In this document: piece by piece, positions 34,430 through 43,238 of the stretch
How the letters are laid out: each line of letters opens with the position of its first letter
Numbering within the stretch: the stretch's first letter is position 1
Origin: Flavobacterium sp. H122
GTDB taxonomy: Bacteria > Bacteroidota > Bacteroidia > Flavobacteriales > Flavobacteriaceae
NCBI RefSeq assembly: GCF_004959765.1
Contig: NZ_SJZD01000010.1
Location: 42,029-106,028, forward strand
Length of the DNA: 64,000 nt
Direction: 5' to 3'
Notes under the pieces: model-generated
Seen by the model: the letters and a program-made list of their open reading frames with translations, nothing else
Told to the model about the DNA's origin: nothing
Database searches by the model: none
Made by a program: the position numbers and the translations under genes

Positions 34430-35032
34430 ATGGATACATTAGTGGTTTTATCATATTCGGGAGTTTTTGTTTTTGCGGTAACAGGCGTGTTAAAAGCAAG
34501 AACCAAACGCTTGGATATTTTTGGTGCCGCAGTATTGGCATTCGTAACGGCTTATGGCGGTGGTACTATACGCGATTTGTTAATTGGAATCAGACCTGTT
34601 AATTGGGTAAACGATAACCTGGCTATTTTTATAGTCCTTGCCTCAACAGTGGTTGCCTTTTTCTTCAAGATGAATACCAATATCATCAAAAAACTTATTT
34701 TTTGGGTAGACGCTTTTGGTATCGGGTTGTTTACCATTGTAGGGATTCAGGTAGCTTTACGCGCAGGGATTTCGAGTGGTTATTCCCTTGTCATGGGAAT
34801 TATAACGGCTACTTTTGGCGGATTGCTGGCTGATGTTTTATGTAACAAAGTACCCAGTATTTTAAAACCTGGTGAATTGTATGCTACTGCTTGTTTAATT
34901 GGAGGGAGTTTGTTTTTACTGATGCATCAATATAAACTTCAATCTGATATAAGTATGATTACAGCAATTTTAGTCATTGCATCCATCAGAATTTTTGCAA
35001 TCCGTAAAAAACTGCAATTACCCAGAATTTAA
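34430..35032 (+). CDS. Trimeric intracellular cation (TRIC) channel-like membrane protein
   Basis: A 200-residue integral membrane protein of the UPF0126/TRIC-like family, with about seven helices arranged as two repeats. The repeat signature is seen in AYGGGTIRDLLIG (first half) and the equivalent ATFGGLLADVL region (second half). Prokaryotic TRIC homologues are potassium-permeable trimers; the ion used here is not known. Its stop overlaps the convergent CDF gene by four bases. Confidence 0.9.
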   Translation: MDTLVVLSYSGVFVFAVTGVLKARTKRLDIFGAAVLAFVTAYGGGTIRDLLIGIRPVNWVNDNLAIFIVLASTVVAFFFKMNTNIIKKLIFWVDAFGIGLFTIVGIQVALRAGISSGYSLVMGIITATFGGLLADVLCNKVPSILKPGELYATACLIGGSLFLLMHQYKLQSDISMITAILVIASIRIFAIRKKLQLPRI

Positions 35033-35943
35033 TCCTGAACAATAAATTCTTTAGGGTCTTCTTTCTTGAATTCGGGCTGGATATTAATGTGGTTGATCCC
35101 AAATTTATCAAACAATACGATTTCTATTTCATGAAGTAAATCGTTAAATTCACTCATCAAAATATTTTCAGCACAATCCAAATGTGCTTCCAGATGCAGT
35201 TCTTCTTCGTTTAAATGCCAGACGTGAATATGGTGCAACTTCCCTACTCCGGGTATTTTATGCACTTCACGGACAATTTCTTTAATGTCAATTTCTTCAG
35301 GAGTGAACAGCATCAGCATTTTGGTAGAACTGATCAGTAAGTCATAACCCACATAAATCAAGTAAATAGATATCAGTAAAGTCATTACACTATCGACCCA
35401 AAACCATCCAAAGAATTTCATCAGCAAACCACCTGTTAAAACAGCTACCGATGCCATCATATCTGTCAATAAATGTAAATAAGCCGATTTCATGTTTAAA
35501 TTATGATCTGCATCTTTTTTTAGCAACAAAACCGAAAGTCCATTAGCCACTATACCCAACAATGCCAGCCAAATCACCATTCCTGATTTTATGGGCTCAG
35601 GATGAAAAAATCTATGAACCGCTTCGTAACCTAAATAAATGGCAACTATTAACAAAGTCATGGCATTGACAAAAGCAGCAATCAATTCGGCACGTTTGTA
35701 TCCAAAAGTATTGTTTATAGAGGCTTTTCTCCGGGATAATCTATGTGCGACATAGCTGAACACTAATGACAGTACATCGGAAAAATTATGTAAAGCATCA
35801 GATATTAATGCTAAACTTCCGGATATCAGTCCGCCCACAACCTGAGCCGCAGTTATTAACAAGTTCAAAAAAATAGAAAAAACCAGATTTTTTCCTTCTA
35901 CATTGTGCTTGTGAATATGGACATGGTTGTGATTATGAGACAT
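35029..35943 (-). CDS. Cation diffusion facilitator (zinc/divalent metal efflux)
   Basis: A 304-residue CDF transporter exporting divalent metal in exchange for protons. The N-terminus is His-rich (MSHNHNHVHIHKHN), followed by six membrane helices; the metal-site motifs are SDALHNFSD in helix 2 and LLTDMMAS in helix 5. A cytoplasmic C-terminal domain carries the HIHVWHLNEEELHLEAHL metal-sensing strand pattern. This HxxxD/HxxxD arrangement fits zinc (CzcD/ZitB) best. Confidence 0.93.
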   Translation of the reverse strand: MSHNHNHVHIHKHNVEGKNLVFSIFLNLLITAAQVVGGLISGSLALISDALHNFSDVLSLVFSYVAHRLSRRKASINNTFGYKRAELIAAFVNAMTLLIVAIYLGYEAVHRFFHPEPIKSGMVIWLALLGIVANGLSVLLLKKDADHNLNMKSAYLHLLTDMMASVAVLTGGLLMKFFGWFWVDSVMTLLISIYLIYVGYDLLISSTKMLMLFTPEEIDIKEIVREVHKIPGVGKLHHIHVWHLNEEELHLEAHLDCAENILMSEFNDLLHEIEIVLFDKFGINHINIQPEFKKEDPKEFIVQD

Positions 35944-35959
35944 TTTAAATTAGATTTTT

Positions 35960-36010
35960 GGATTATCAGATGATTAGATAGTTAGACTTTTAAATAATCC
36001 AACTATCTAA
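35960..36010. repeat. Interleaved inverted repeats between the CDF gene and rpiB
   Basis: Two inverted repeats are interleaved: GGATTAT (35960-35966) with ATAATCC (35994-36000), and TTAGATAGTT (35974-35983) with AACTATCTAA (36001-36010). The order is A-B-A'-B', as in a pseudoknot. They lie between the rpiB stop and the CDF start on the minus strand. Confidence 0.5.
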
Positions 36011-36022
36011 AAATCTAACCAT

Positions 36023-36454
36023 CTATTTACAGGCAATCTTATCTACTCTGTTTGCGTGTCTTCCTCCTTCAAATTCGGTAATTAAGAAAACTTCCACCAT
36101 TTCAACAGCTTGTTGTATAGAAGTATATCTTGCAGGAATGCTTATTATATTTGCGTTATTATGCTGACGTGCCAATTCGGCAATTTCAACCATCCAGCAT
36201 AAAGCACAACGGATATCCTGATGCTTGTTTGCCGTCATGGCGATACCATTGCCGCTGCCGCATATAACAATACCAAAATCAGCTTTTTTGCTTTCTACAT
36301 CATATGCCACCGGATGTCCAAAATCTGGATAATCAACACTATCAAAAGAGTCGGTGCCATGGTTAATAACTGTATGTCCGTTTGTTTCTAAGTATTTTAC
36401 AATAGCATTTTTGTAATCAGGACCAGCATGGTCGTTGCCAATAGAAATTATCAT
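36023..36454 (-). CDS. rpiB: Ribose-5-phosphate isomerase B
   Basis: Interconverts ribose 5-phosphate and ribulose 5-phosphate in the pentose phosphate pathway. The 143-residue protein has GNDHAGPDYK at the N-terminus, DYPDFGHPVA, the CGSGNGIAMTANK loop and the HNNANIISIPAR region. I start at MIISIGNDHAG (36454); the in-frame extension upstream reads through the promoter and a TA repeat. An alternating run of A and T stands immediately before the ATG. Confidence 0.93.
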   Translation of the reverse strand: MIISIGNDHAGPDYKNAIVKYLETNGHTVINHGTDSFDSVDYPDFGHPVAYDVESKKADFGIVICGSGNGIAMTANKHQDIRCALCWMVEIAELARQHNNANIISIPARYTSIQQAVEMVEVFLITEFEGGRHANRVDKIACK

Positions 36455-36488
36455 AATATATATATATATTGTGTTGTTGTTTGTTTTG

Positions 36489-36496
36489 CAAAAATA
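36489..36496 (-). promoter_or_regulatory. -7 box of rpiB
   Basis: On the minus strand this reads TATTTTTG, an exact TAnnTTTG match, 34 bases before the ATG. Confidence 0.5.
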
Positions 36497-36532
36497 CAGA
36501 ATAAAGTAAACCTTGAAAAGGAAGTTTAACAT

Positions 36533-37253
36533 AAAAAAAATGAATTTATTTATGTTTAATAACTTAACTCACTAATAATCAGAATAAATACAATTTTTAC
36601 AATTCATTATGTTTAATAAAAGTACTGGAAATCAATAAAATATATAAGCTTTTAATGGTTTTATTAACGACTGTTAATGGTATTTTACAAATCGTTGATT
36701 TTTAGTTAATTAAAAATTAACAAGAATTGTTAACAACTTTGGAAAGAAAATCAGAAGTTTTTTTGGAGTCTATTCTTTTTTTTCTAATCAAAAATTGAAT
36801 TGAGATAATCAAGAAAAGTTTCACCTACTTTTTGAAAAATTATCCCATCGAAATTCACAGTTATTAACAGTAATTAACAAGTTGAGTTTTCAAAAAAAAC
36901 AATCAAAAACCAATTGTTGACAATTGTTAATAATGAAATATATTTTCTTTAATTTCAAATATTTATCCTTTTATAACTATGTTGATAACGTTGTATAACT
37001 TTGGAAAACTCCATAACAATGACAAAAACACAAAAGTTTTAAGGCTTATTAACACCCTATTATAACAATCATAAATTTTAAATTTAAAAAATCTTTTTTT
37101 GTTGTTTTTAGTTATTGTTGAAAACTCTTGAATTTAAAAAAAATTAAAAATGTTAAAGTTAAAATAGAAAATGAAAAGTTATATTTAATTTAAAACTGAT
37201 TACTGTTTATAGATAACTGTAAACTATTTTGTAATTTTCAGCTGTAATTAAAA
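36533..37253. other. Long AT-rich gap without genes, rich in TTAAC/GTTAA motifs
   Basis: No credible coding frame is present. The sequence is very AT-rich and repeats short words such as GTTAACAA, GTTAATAA, TTAACAAG and ACTTTGGAAA (the last near 36736 and 36999). TAACTTTG at 36996-37003 matches the -7 consensus but lies about 250 bases from rnr. I saw no TTATCCACA-type DnaA box. It may be a long regulatory region for rnr, a site for an AT-binding protein, or an unannotated small RNA locus. Confidence 0.5.
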
Positions 37254-39440
37254 ATGAAGATGAATAAAAAGCCTAGAAGATTTAGTAAAGGAGTAAAAGA
37301 TTTTTCCGGAAAGATTTTAAAGATACTTTCAAAAGAAGCGAATAAACCCTTTAACTACAAACAGATAGCGGCTAAATTAGAAGTAGATGATACCAAAAGC
37401 CGAAATGAAATTATTAAAGACCTTAAAATTTTAGCTTCAAAGAAGCAGATTATTGAAATAGAACCAGGTAAGTATATTGTAAAAGCGCAAAGTCAGGATT
37501 ACTACGAAGGTATAATTGATATGACGTCGCGTAAAACAGCATATTTTATTTCAGAAGATTTTGAAGAAGATGTATTTATTCCAACGAATAATTTGAATCA
37601 TGCACTGGATGGAGATAAAGTAAAAGTATATGTGTATAACCGAAGAAAAGGTAAACGCCCTGAAGCTGAAGTAATTGAAGTTTTAGAAAGAAAAAAGACA
37701 GAATTTGTCGGGGTTATTGATGTACAAAAGAATTTTGCTTTTGTTACTACTGCCAATGCTAAAATGTATACCGATATTTTTATTCCTAAAGATAAAATTT
37801 GTGAAGCAAAAGATGGTGATGTCGTTTTAGCTAAAATAGAAGACTGGCCTAAAAAAGCAGATTCACCTTTTGGAACTATTTTAAAAGTACTGGGTCGTCC
37901 TGGTGAACATGATACCGAGATTCATGCTATTCTTGCTGAATATGGTCTGCCCTATGATTTTCCATTGGAAGTTGAAGCGTATGCTAAAAAATTGGATACT
38001 TCTATTCAAGCAGAAGAAATTGCCAAGCGTCGTGATATGCGAAATGTGTTGACATTTACTATTGACCCAAAAGATGCTAAAGATTTTGACGATGCGCTTT
38101 CTTTTCAAAGATTGGAAAATGGAAATTTTGAAATTGGTGTTCATATTGCCGATGTTTCCCACTATGTACAAGAAGGAACTATTCTTGATGATGAAGCATT
38201 CAAACGCGCTACTTCTGTGTATTTAGTGGATAGAGTTGTTCCAATGCTTCCTGAAGTCTTGAGTAATTTTGCCTGTTCGTTACGACCAAATGAAGAAAAA
38301 TATACTTTCTCAGCCGTATTTGAAATCAGCCCGAAAGCACAGGTAATCAATCAATGGTTTGGAAGAACCGTTATTTATTCTGACCAGCGATTTGCTTATG
38401 AAGAAGCACAGCATATTATTGAAACAAAATCAGATACAATTCCTGCTGAAATTTCATTGACCGGAAGTGAATATGTTGTAACCAAGGAAATCAAAGAAGC
38501 AACTTTGATGTTGGATGAACTGGCTAAAATTTTAAGAAGAAACCGTATGAACAATGGTGCTATTTCTTTTGATAAAGTTGAAGTGAAATTCAAATTGGAT
38601 GACAATGATGAACCAGTTGGTGTTTATTTCAAAATAGCCAAAGATGCCAATCATTTGATTGAAGAATTCATGCTTTTAGCCAATAGAAAAGTGGCTGAAT
38701 TCATTGGTAAGCAAAAGAAAACTTTTGTGTATCGTATCCACGATGAACCAGATGAAAATAAACTAATGAACCTTCAGGGAGTAATTTCAAAATTTGGATA
38801 TAGTTTAAATTTTAAATCAAAAGAAGCTATTTCCAAATCATTGAATATTTTATTGGAAGATGTGGTAGGGAAGAAAGAACAAAATATGGTCGATACTTTA
38901 GCTATCCGAACTATGAGTAAAGCTAAATATTCAACTGATAACATTGGCCACTACGGATTGGCTTTTGATTATTATTCACACTTTACTTCACCTATCCGAC
39001 GATATCCCGATGTGATGGTACATCGATTATTGCAGTATTATCTTGATGGCGGTAAAAGTGCTGATGAAGAAGTTTACGAAGAAAAATGTGTGCATTCTTC
39101 TAACATGGAAAACAGTGCTACCAATGCCGAACGTGATTCCATCAAATACATGCAGGTAAAATACATGCAGGATCATAAAGATCAGGAATTTTTAGGTGTT
39201 ATTTCCGGAGTGACTGAATGGGGTATCTATGTTGAGATTATCGAAAACAAATGTGAAGGAATGGTTCGCATTCGTGAAATAAAAGACGACTATTATACGT
39301 TTGATGAAAAGCAATATGCATTAGTTGGTGAAATGACCAAAAGTTTATTGCAATTAGGAGATGAAGTCTGGGTAAAAGTAAAAAATGCTGATTTAGTCAA
39401 AAAACAATTGGATTACCATTTCATCAGAAGAAACGAATAA
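37254..39440 (+). CDS. rnr: Ribonuclease R
   Basis: 3'-5' exoribonuclease of the RNB family, degrading structured RNA. The 728-residue protein has an N-terminal winged helix (about 15-70), cold-shock OB domains, the RNB catalytic domain with DPKDAKDFDDALS (aspartates near 270-281), HFTSPIRRYPDV, and a C-terminal S1 domain. Length and order are normal. The second codon pair offers another ATG (37260). It follows a long AT-rich gap, and a GIN-domain gene comes next on the same strand. Confidence 0.96.
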   Translation: MKMNKKPRRFSKGVKDFSGKILKILSKEANKPFNYKQIAAKLEVDDTKSRNEIIKDLKILASKKQIIEIEPGKYIVKAQSQDYYEGIIDMTSRKTAYFISEDFEEDVFIPTNNLNHALDGDKVKVYVYNRRKGKRPEAEVIEVLERKKTEFVGVIDVQKNFAFVTTANAKMYTDIFIPKDKICEAKDGDVVLAKIEDWPKKADSPFGTILKVLGRPGEHDTEIHAILAEYGLPYDFPLEVEAYAKKLDTSIQAEEIAKRRDMRNVLTFTIDPKDAKDFDDALSFQRLENGNFEIGVHIADVSHYVQEGTILDDEAFKRATSVYLVDRVVPMLPEVLSNFACSLRPNEEKYTFSAVFEISPKAQVINQWFGRTVIYSDQRFAYEEAQHIIETKSDTIPAEISLTGSEYVVTKEIKEATLMLDELAKILRRNRMNNGAISFDKVEVKFKLDDNDEPVGVYFKIAKDANHLIEEFMLLANRKVAEFIGKQKKTFVYRIHDEPDENKLMNLQGVISKFGYSLNFKSKEAISKSLNILLEDVVGKKEQNMVDTLAIRTMSKAKYSTDNIGHYGLAFDYYSHFTSPIRRYPDVMVHRLLQYYLDGGKSADEEVYEEKCVHSSNMENSATNAERDSIKYMQVKYMQDHKDQEFLGVISGVTEWGIYVEIIENKCEGMVRIREIKDDYYTFDEKQYALVGEMTKSLLQLGDEVWVKVKNADLVKKQLDYHFIRRNE

Positions 39441-39486
39441 TTGGTTGACTGTTTTTTGTCAGCAGTTTTCAAAAAACAAAATGATT

Positions 39487-40170
39487 ATGAAAAAACATTT
39501 TTTAGCATTCTCTCTGGTTTCTTTTTTTTTGATACATGGAAATGCGCAAACTACAAAGTCGTTAGGAAGTTTTACTAAAGTAACTGGTTTTGATAAAATT
39601 GAGATTCATTTGGTTCCATCCAATGAAAATAAAATTGAATTATCAGGAACCAATTCTGATCAGGTTGATCTGGTTAACAACAATGGTGAATTAAAAGTCA
39701 GAATGCCGGTAGGAAAGCTTTTAAAAGGTGATGATGTAGTAGCCTCGGTTTATTACAAAAAGCTGGAAGGACTTGAAGCTAATGAAGGCAGTCTTATCAT
39801 CAGCAGTGATAATATAAAAGCCAGTATTTTTGAAATCATTGCTAAAGAAGGCGGTAATATTAAAGTTGGTGTTGAAGCTTCAAAAATATCGGTTAAAACA
39901 TCCAGTGGTGCAGTTATCAGTCTTTCCGGAAATGCTCAAAATATCGATGCAGTGGCTACTGCCGGCGGAATTTTAGATGCATCCAAGTGTAAGACCCAGC
40001 AGGCAACAGTTACCGTAAATGCCGGCGGTCAGATAGATATCAGCGCTTATGACGTGGTTGAAGCCAAAGCCCGTGCGGGAGGAAAAATTACTGTTTACGG
40101 AAAGCCCAAACAAGTAAATCAAAAAATAGTTTTAGGAGGCAACATCCAAATTATAAAAGATAGTGATTAA
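39487..40170 (+). CDS. Exported GIN-domain (DUF2807) protein, copy 1
   Basis: A 227-residue exported protein: signal peptide (MKKHFLAFSLVSFFLIHGNAQ) and a head GIN/DUF2807 domain, a right-handed beta-helix-like fold found in Bacteroidetes proteins of unknown function. The frame remains open upstream to 39445, but MKKHF at 39487 gives a proper signal peptide. It is a paralogue of the next gene: shared landmarks include the FxKVTxxDxI start and VxAxxRAGGxIxxxGxPKxVNxxxxLGG end. A strong terminator separates the two copies. Confidence 0.87.
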   Translation: MKKHFLAFSLVSFFLIHGNAQTTKSLGSFTKVTGFDKIEIHLVPSNENKIELSGTNSDQVDLVNNNGELKVRMPVGKLLKGDDVVASVYYKKLEGLEANEGSLIISSDNIKASIFEIIAKEGGNIKVGVEASKISVKTSSGAVISLSGNAQNIDAVATAGGILDASKCKTQQATVTVNAGGQIDISAYDVVEAKARAGGKITVYGKPKQVNQKIVLGGNIQIIKDSD

Positions 40171-40197
40171 TTAAATTAATTCGTTTAAAACAATCAG

Positions 40198-40236
40198 GCC
40201 GGTTCAAAGGAATTTCTTTTGAACCGGCTTTTTTTA
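40198..40236 (+). terminator. Terminator after GIN-domain copy 1
   Basis: GCCGGTTCAAA pairs with TTTGAACCGGC and is followed by eight or more T residues. Confidence 0.9.
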
Positions 40237-40368
40237 TCCACTCACATAGTATTTATACACTTAATCGATTTTTTGGTAATTCTCTGTTTTTAAATTATAA
40301 CTTAATGGTATAAAAGGTTTTAACCTATTTATTTTTATCATTTTACTAATTTGTAAACCATTGTAAAT

Positions 40369-41040
40369 ATGAAAAACAGAGTATTTTTTATACTGTTTCT
40401 TTTAGTATTTCCTTTTTTAGTTTATTCTCAGATAGAAAGAAAAGTGGGAGATTTTTCTAAAGTTACCGCATATGACCAGATTACAGTTTTCCTGATTCCA
40501 TCGACTGAAAATAAAGTCGAAATTTCCGGTTTTAACGCTGATAAGGTTGAATTAATTACTGAGAACAACGAACTTAAAATTAAGTTTCCGCTTGCTGATG
40601 AATCAAAAGGGAATGATATTTTGGCTAAAGTTTATTTTGTAAAACTTATTTCAGTTGAAGCCAATGGCGGAAGCAATATTGGATCTGCCACTACCATAAC
40701 TTCACCAAGTTTTGATATTATCGGTAAGGAAAGTTCCAAGATTAAACTTAATCTGAAAGCCGATAAAATCAACGCCAGGCTTTCACAGGGTTCAAAACTT
40801 GATTTACTGGGAACGACTGAAAATATGGATGTTGTCGCAAGTAATTCTTCAAAAGTTTTTGCAAAAGACTGCATTGTAAAACAAGCTAATGTGAATGTTA
40901 ACGCCGGGGGAGAAATATATGTAAACGCTTCACAGGTTGTAGATGCAAAAGTCCGTGCAGGCGGAAGTATTTTTATTCACGGCAATCCAAAAAAAGTGAA
41001 CAAGCAATTGATTTTGGGAGGCGATATAATCATGAAATAA
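40369..41040 (+). CDS. Exported GIN-domain (DUF2807) protein, copy 2
   Basis: A 223-residue paralogue of the previous gene, with its own signal peptide (ending VYSQ) and one DUF2807 domain covering the rest. The N- and C-terminal repeats match copy 1 closely, while the middle has diverged (for example SVEANGGSNIGS against GLEANEGSLIIS). The pair looks like a tandem duplication that has since gained separate transcription. The function is unknown; some relatives sit next to anti-sigma or PspC genes, which are absent here. Confidence 0.87.
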   Translation: MKNRVFFILFLLVFPFLVYSQIERKVGDFSKVTAYDQITVFLIPSTENKVEISGFNADKVELITENNELKIKFPLADESKGNDILAKVYFVKLISVEANGGSNIGSATTITSPSFDIIGKESSKIKLNLKADKINARLSQGSKLDLLGTTENMDVVASNSSKVFAKDCIVKQANVNVNAGGEIYVNASQVVDAKVRAGGSIFIHGNPKKVNKQLILGGDIIMK

Positions 41041-41106
41041 ATTGATTCGTTTAATTAGATTTTTTAAGAATATAAAACTAACTTGCCGTATCTTAAAAAG
41101 TTTTTG

Positions 41107-41796
41107 ATGATTAACGATATTCTATCAGCAATTCCTTGGGGATTTTTATTAGCGTTTACTATAGGTCCGGTTTTTTTTGTTTTACTTGAAACCAGTATTA
41201 CTAAAGGTTTCAGAGCTGCAATGGTACTTGATGCAGGTGTGGTTTTTGGTGATTTTGTTTTTATCCTGATTGCTTATTTCAGTACGAATCAGATTCTCGA
41301 AAAATTGAAAGACAATCCACGTCTTTTTATTTTTGGCGGTATTCTAATGTTTGGTTACGGACTTATTTCCTACATCAGCGAGAAAAAGAAATACGAAAAG
41401 AAACAAAAAGAAGAAATGGATGATGTTGTTGATGATATCAATAAAAAGAACTATTTAGGTTTATTTTTCAAAGGTTTCTTTTTAAACTTTATCAACATTG
41501 GTGTACTGGCTTTCTGGATGGGAGTTATTATTGTTTTTGCACCTAAACTGAACATGGAAACCAGCCGTATTATTACTTTTATTACTACCATAATTTTGTC
41601 TTATATTGCTATTGATGTGGTAAAAATTTTGGTAGCAAAACAATTAAAATCACGTTTAAACAAACATAATATTCATAAAATCAAGCGAATAATAAGTGTT
41701 ATTTTAATGATTTTCGGTTTCTTCTTAATCGCCCAAGGCTTTTTCCCTAATGAAAAAGAAATGATTGAAAAGAAAATCGAACAGCTTCAGAAATAG
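41107..41796 (+). CDS. LysE-family transporter
   Basis: A 229-residue inner-membrane exporter of the LysE/RhtB superfamily with about six helices. The N-terminal motif AIPWGFLLAFTIGPVFFVLLETSITKG is the family mark (G-P-x10-G pattern). A charged loop (about 95-120) splits the two halves. I start at MINDILSA (41107); the upstream ATG at 41083 adds a basic stretch not typical of the family. Substrates of such proteins are usually amino acids or related metabolites; here unknown. Confidence 0.87.
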   Translation: MINDILSAIPWGFLLAFTIGPVFFVLLETSITKGFRAAMVLDAGVVFGDFVFILIAYFSTNQILEKLKDNPRLFIFGGILMFGYGLISYISEKKKYEKKQKEEMDDVVDDINKKNYLGLFFKGFFLNFINIGVLAFWMGVIIVFAPKLNMETSRIITFITTIILSYIAIDVVKILVAKQLKSRLNKHNIHKIKRIISVILMIFGFFLIAQGFFPNEKEMIEKKIEQLQK

Positions 41797-41838
41797 TATT
41801 TCAAAGTTTATAATCTAACCAAACCTACTAAATTACCT

Positions 41839-42504
41839 ATGAAAAAATTATTATTTTTTATTCTGTTTTCATTGTCATTTTATGCTCAGAATGATTCCAC
41901 AACAGTAGCAAAACCTAATCTTTCATTAATTGGATTAAATAAATTAAATGTTGTTTATAAAGGAATTCCCAATCCTATTTCCGTTAACGTTAAAGAAGCC
42001 AAACCTTATAAAGTAAAAGGCGAATACGTTTTTCAAAATCTTGACGGTACATATGCTTTACAGCCAAAAAAAGGCAGCGATACTAAAGTAGTAGTTGAGA
42101 TTGAAACTTCAGATAGTACTAAAGTTACTGAAGAACATACATTCAGAGTAAAAGATTTGCCTTATGCTGCTTTACTTGTTAATAACAAAGGTTGTATTAA
42201 CGGAGACTGTGTTATTGAAATGCCGGGTAAAGAGCTTCTAAATGCAGAAGTTACTGTAAAACTGATCGATTATCTTTTAGATTATAATATTTCAGTAACT
42301 GGATTCAGAGTTAATTTAACCAGCAGTAACGGTGATTTTTTAGATAGTTTTGAAGTAAAAGGAAATAAGATTCCGCAGGATGTCTATGATGCTATTGCAG
42401 CAAATAATAAAGCCTCATTAATTATTATCCACAAGTTTACCTTTGCCTCCGATTTGAATTTATCTATAGCTAAAACACCTGTAGTTAAGATAAGAAAAGT
42501 TTAA
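41839..42504 (+). CDS. Exported protein resembling the C-terminal domain of GldM
   Basis: A 221-residue exported protein with a signal peptide (ending FYAQ). The segment KLNVVYKGIPNPISVNV (about 34-50) and the later FRVKDLP closely resemble the periplasmic C-terminal domains of GldM, the T9SS motor rotor protein. GldM itself is about 500 residues with an N-terminal membrane helix; this protein has only the distal part and a cleavable signal instead. It is monocistronic with a good terminator. It may bind GldK/GldN-type ring proteins, or be an independent use of the fold. Confidence 0.78.
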   Translation: MKKLLFFILFSLSFYAQNDSTTVAKPNLSLIGLNKLNVVYKGIPNPISVNVKEAKPYKVKGEYVFQNLDGTYALQPKKGSDTKVVVEIETSDSTKVTEEHTFRVKDLPYAALLVNNKGCINGDCVIEMPGKELLNAEVTVKLIDYLLDYNISVTGFRVNLTSSNGDFLDSFEVKGNKIPQDVYDAIAANNKASLIIIHKFTFASDLNLSIAKTPVVKIRKV

Positions 42505-42532
42505 GGTGTTTAATTTCACAATAATAAAAATG

Positions 42533-42562
42533 AAAAGAGCAATTATTAATTGCTCTTTTTTT
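42533..42562 (+). terminator. Terminator after the GldM-like gene
   Basis: AAAGAGCAATTA pairs with TAATTGCTCTTT and is followed by T residues, 29 bases after the stop codon. Confidence 0.85.
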
Positions 42563-42590
42563 ATTGAAGTTTATTTTAAAAATTATTCAT

Positions 42591-42623
42591 AAAAAAAGAG
42601 TTACTAGAAATAGTAACTCTTTT
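42591..42623 (-). terminator. Terminator after tRNA-Cys
   Basis: On the minus strand AAAAGAGTTACTA pairs with TAGTAACTCTTTT and is followed by a T run, directly after the tRNA 3' end. Confidence 0.8.
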
Positions 42624-42624
42624 G

Positions 42625-42695
42625 AGGCATCGCCCGGATTCGAACCGGGGTAGACGGTTTTGCAGACCGGTGCCTAGCCGCTCGGCCACGACGCC
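42625..42695 (-). tRNA. trnC: tRNA-Cys (anticodon GCA)
   Basis: A 71-base cloverleaf on the minus strand. The acceptor GGCGTCG pairs with CGATGCC (one G-T pair), the anticodon loop is CTGCAAA with anticodon GCA, and the T arm has GGTTCGAATCC. The discriminator base is U, as expected for cysteine tRNA. CCA is not encoded, so it must be added after transcription. A terminator follows. Confidence 0.97.
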
Positions 42696-42717
42696 ATTGT
42701 GGGTGCAAATATAATAA

Positions 42718-42750
42718 AAAGTTTAAAGTTTAAAAGTCAAAAGTCAAAAG
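42718..42750. repeat. Short tandem repeat upstream of tRNA-Cys
   Basis: Tandem near-copies of a 7-base word, AAAGTTT twice and then AAAAGTC twice. No function is evident. Confidence 0.4.
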
Positions 42751-42772
42751 AATGTCTTTTTTCTTTACTCTT

Positions 42773-43129
42773 TTATCTTTTTTTAGATAGAATTATTGTA
42801 ACTTCTTCAACATCACCACCTATAGGCGGATTTAATTTTGATACTTCTACTTCTACCCTATTTACTAAAATCAGTTCTTTTAAGGTTCTGTCAACGATTC
42901 TTTTGGCAGCATGTTCCAGTAATTCAGAACGGATAGCCATTTCTTCAACAACAATTCTGTTTAAATGTACATAATCAACTGTATCTGCCAGTTTATCACT
43001 AACAGCTGATGTTGATAAATCGGCTTCAATTTCTAAATCCACACGGTAATTACTCCCTATTTTACTTTCTTCAACTAAACAACCGTGGTAGGAAAATGTA
43101 CGTATGTTTTTAAGTTTAATAACTCCCAT
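42773..43129 (-). CDS. folB: Dihydroneopterin aldolase FolB
   Basis: Folate pathway enzyme splitting 7,8-dihydroneopterin to 6-hydroxymethyl-dihydropterin and glycolaldehyde. The 118-residue protein has IRTFSYHGCLVEES at the N-terminus, TVDYVHLNRIV, the LLEHAAKRIVDRTL helix and the C-terminal KLNPPIGG motif. Length is normal for this octameric enzyme. It is transcribed toward the tRNA gene, in the same direction, and away from glnS. Confidence 0.93.
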   Translation of the reverse strand: MGVIKLKNIRTFSYHGCLVEESKIGSNYRVDLEIEADLSTSAVSDKLADTVDYVHLNRIVVEEMAIRSELLEHAAKRIVDRTLKELILVNRVEVEVSKLNPPIGGDVEEVTIILSKKR

Positions 43130-43210
43130 TCTGTTTAAAAGTTTAGGAGTTTAGATGTTGGTTTATCATTTCTAAACGACTTAACCTCTCAACTTCTAAA
43201 CTCTTTTTTC

Positions 43211-43218
43211 TATCTTTG
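43211..43218 (+). promoter_or_regulatory. -7 box of glnS
   Basis: TATCTTTG, exact match to TAnnTTTG, 20 bases before the glnS ATG. Confidence 0.6.
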
Positions 43219-43238
43219 TCAAAAGTATAAAAATTAAC

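Noticed and set aside
36533..37253. Chromosome replication origin
   Set aside because: The gap is AT-rich, but I found no TTATCCACA-type DnaA box and no dnaA/dnaN nearby. The parS cluster at 52.5 kb suggests the origin is not far, not that it is here.
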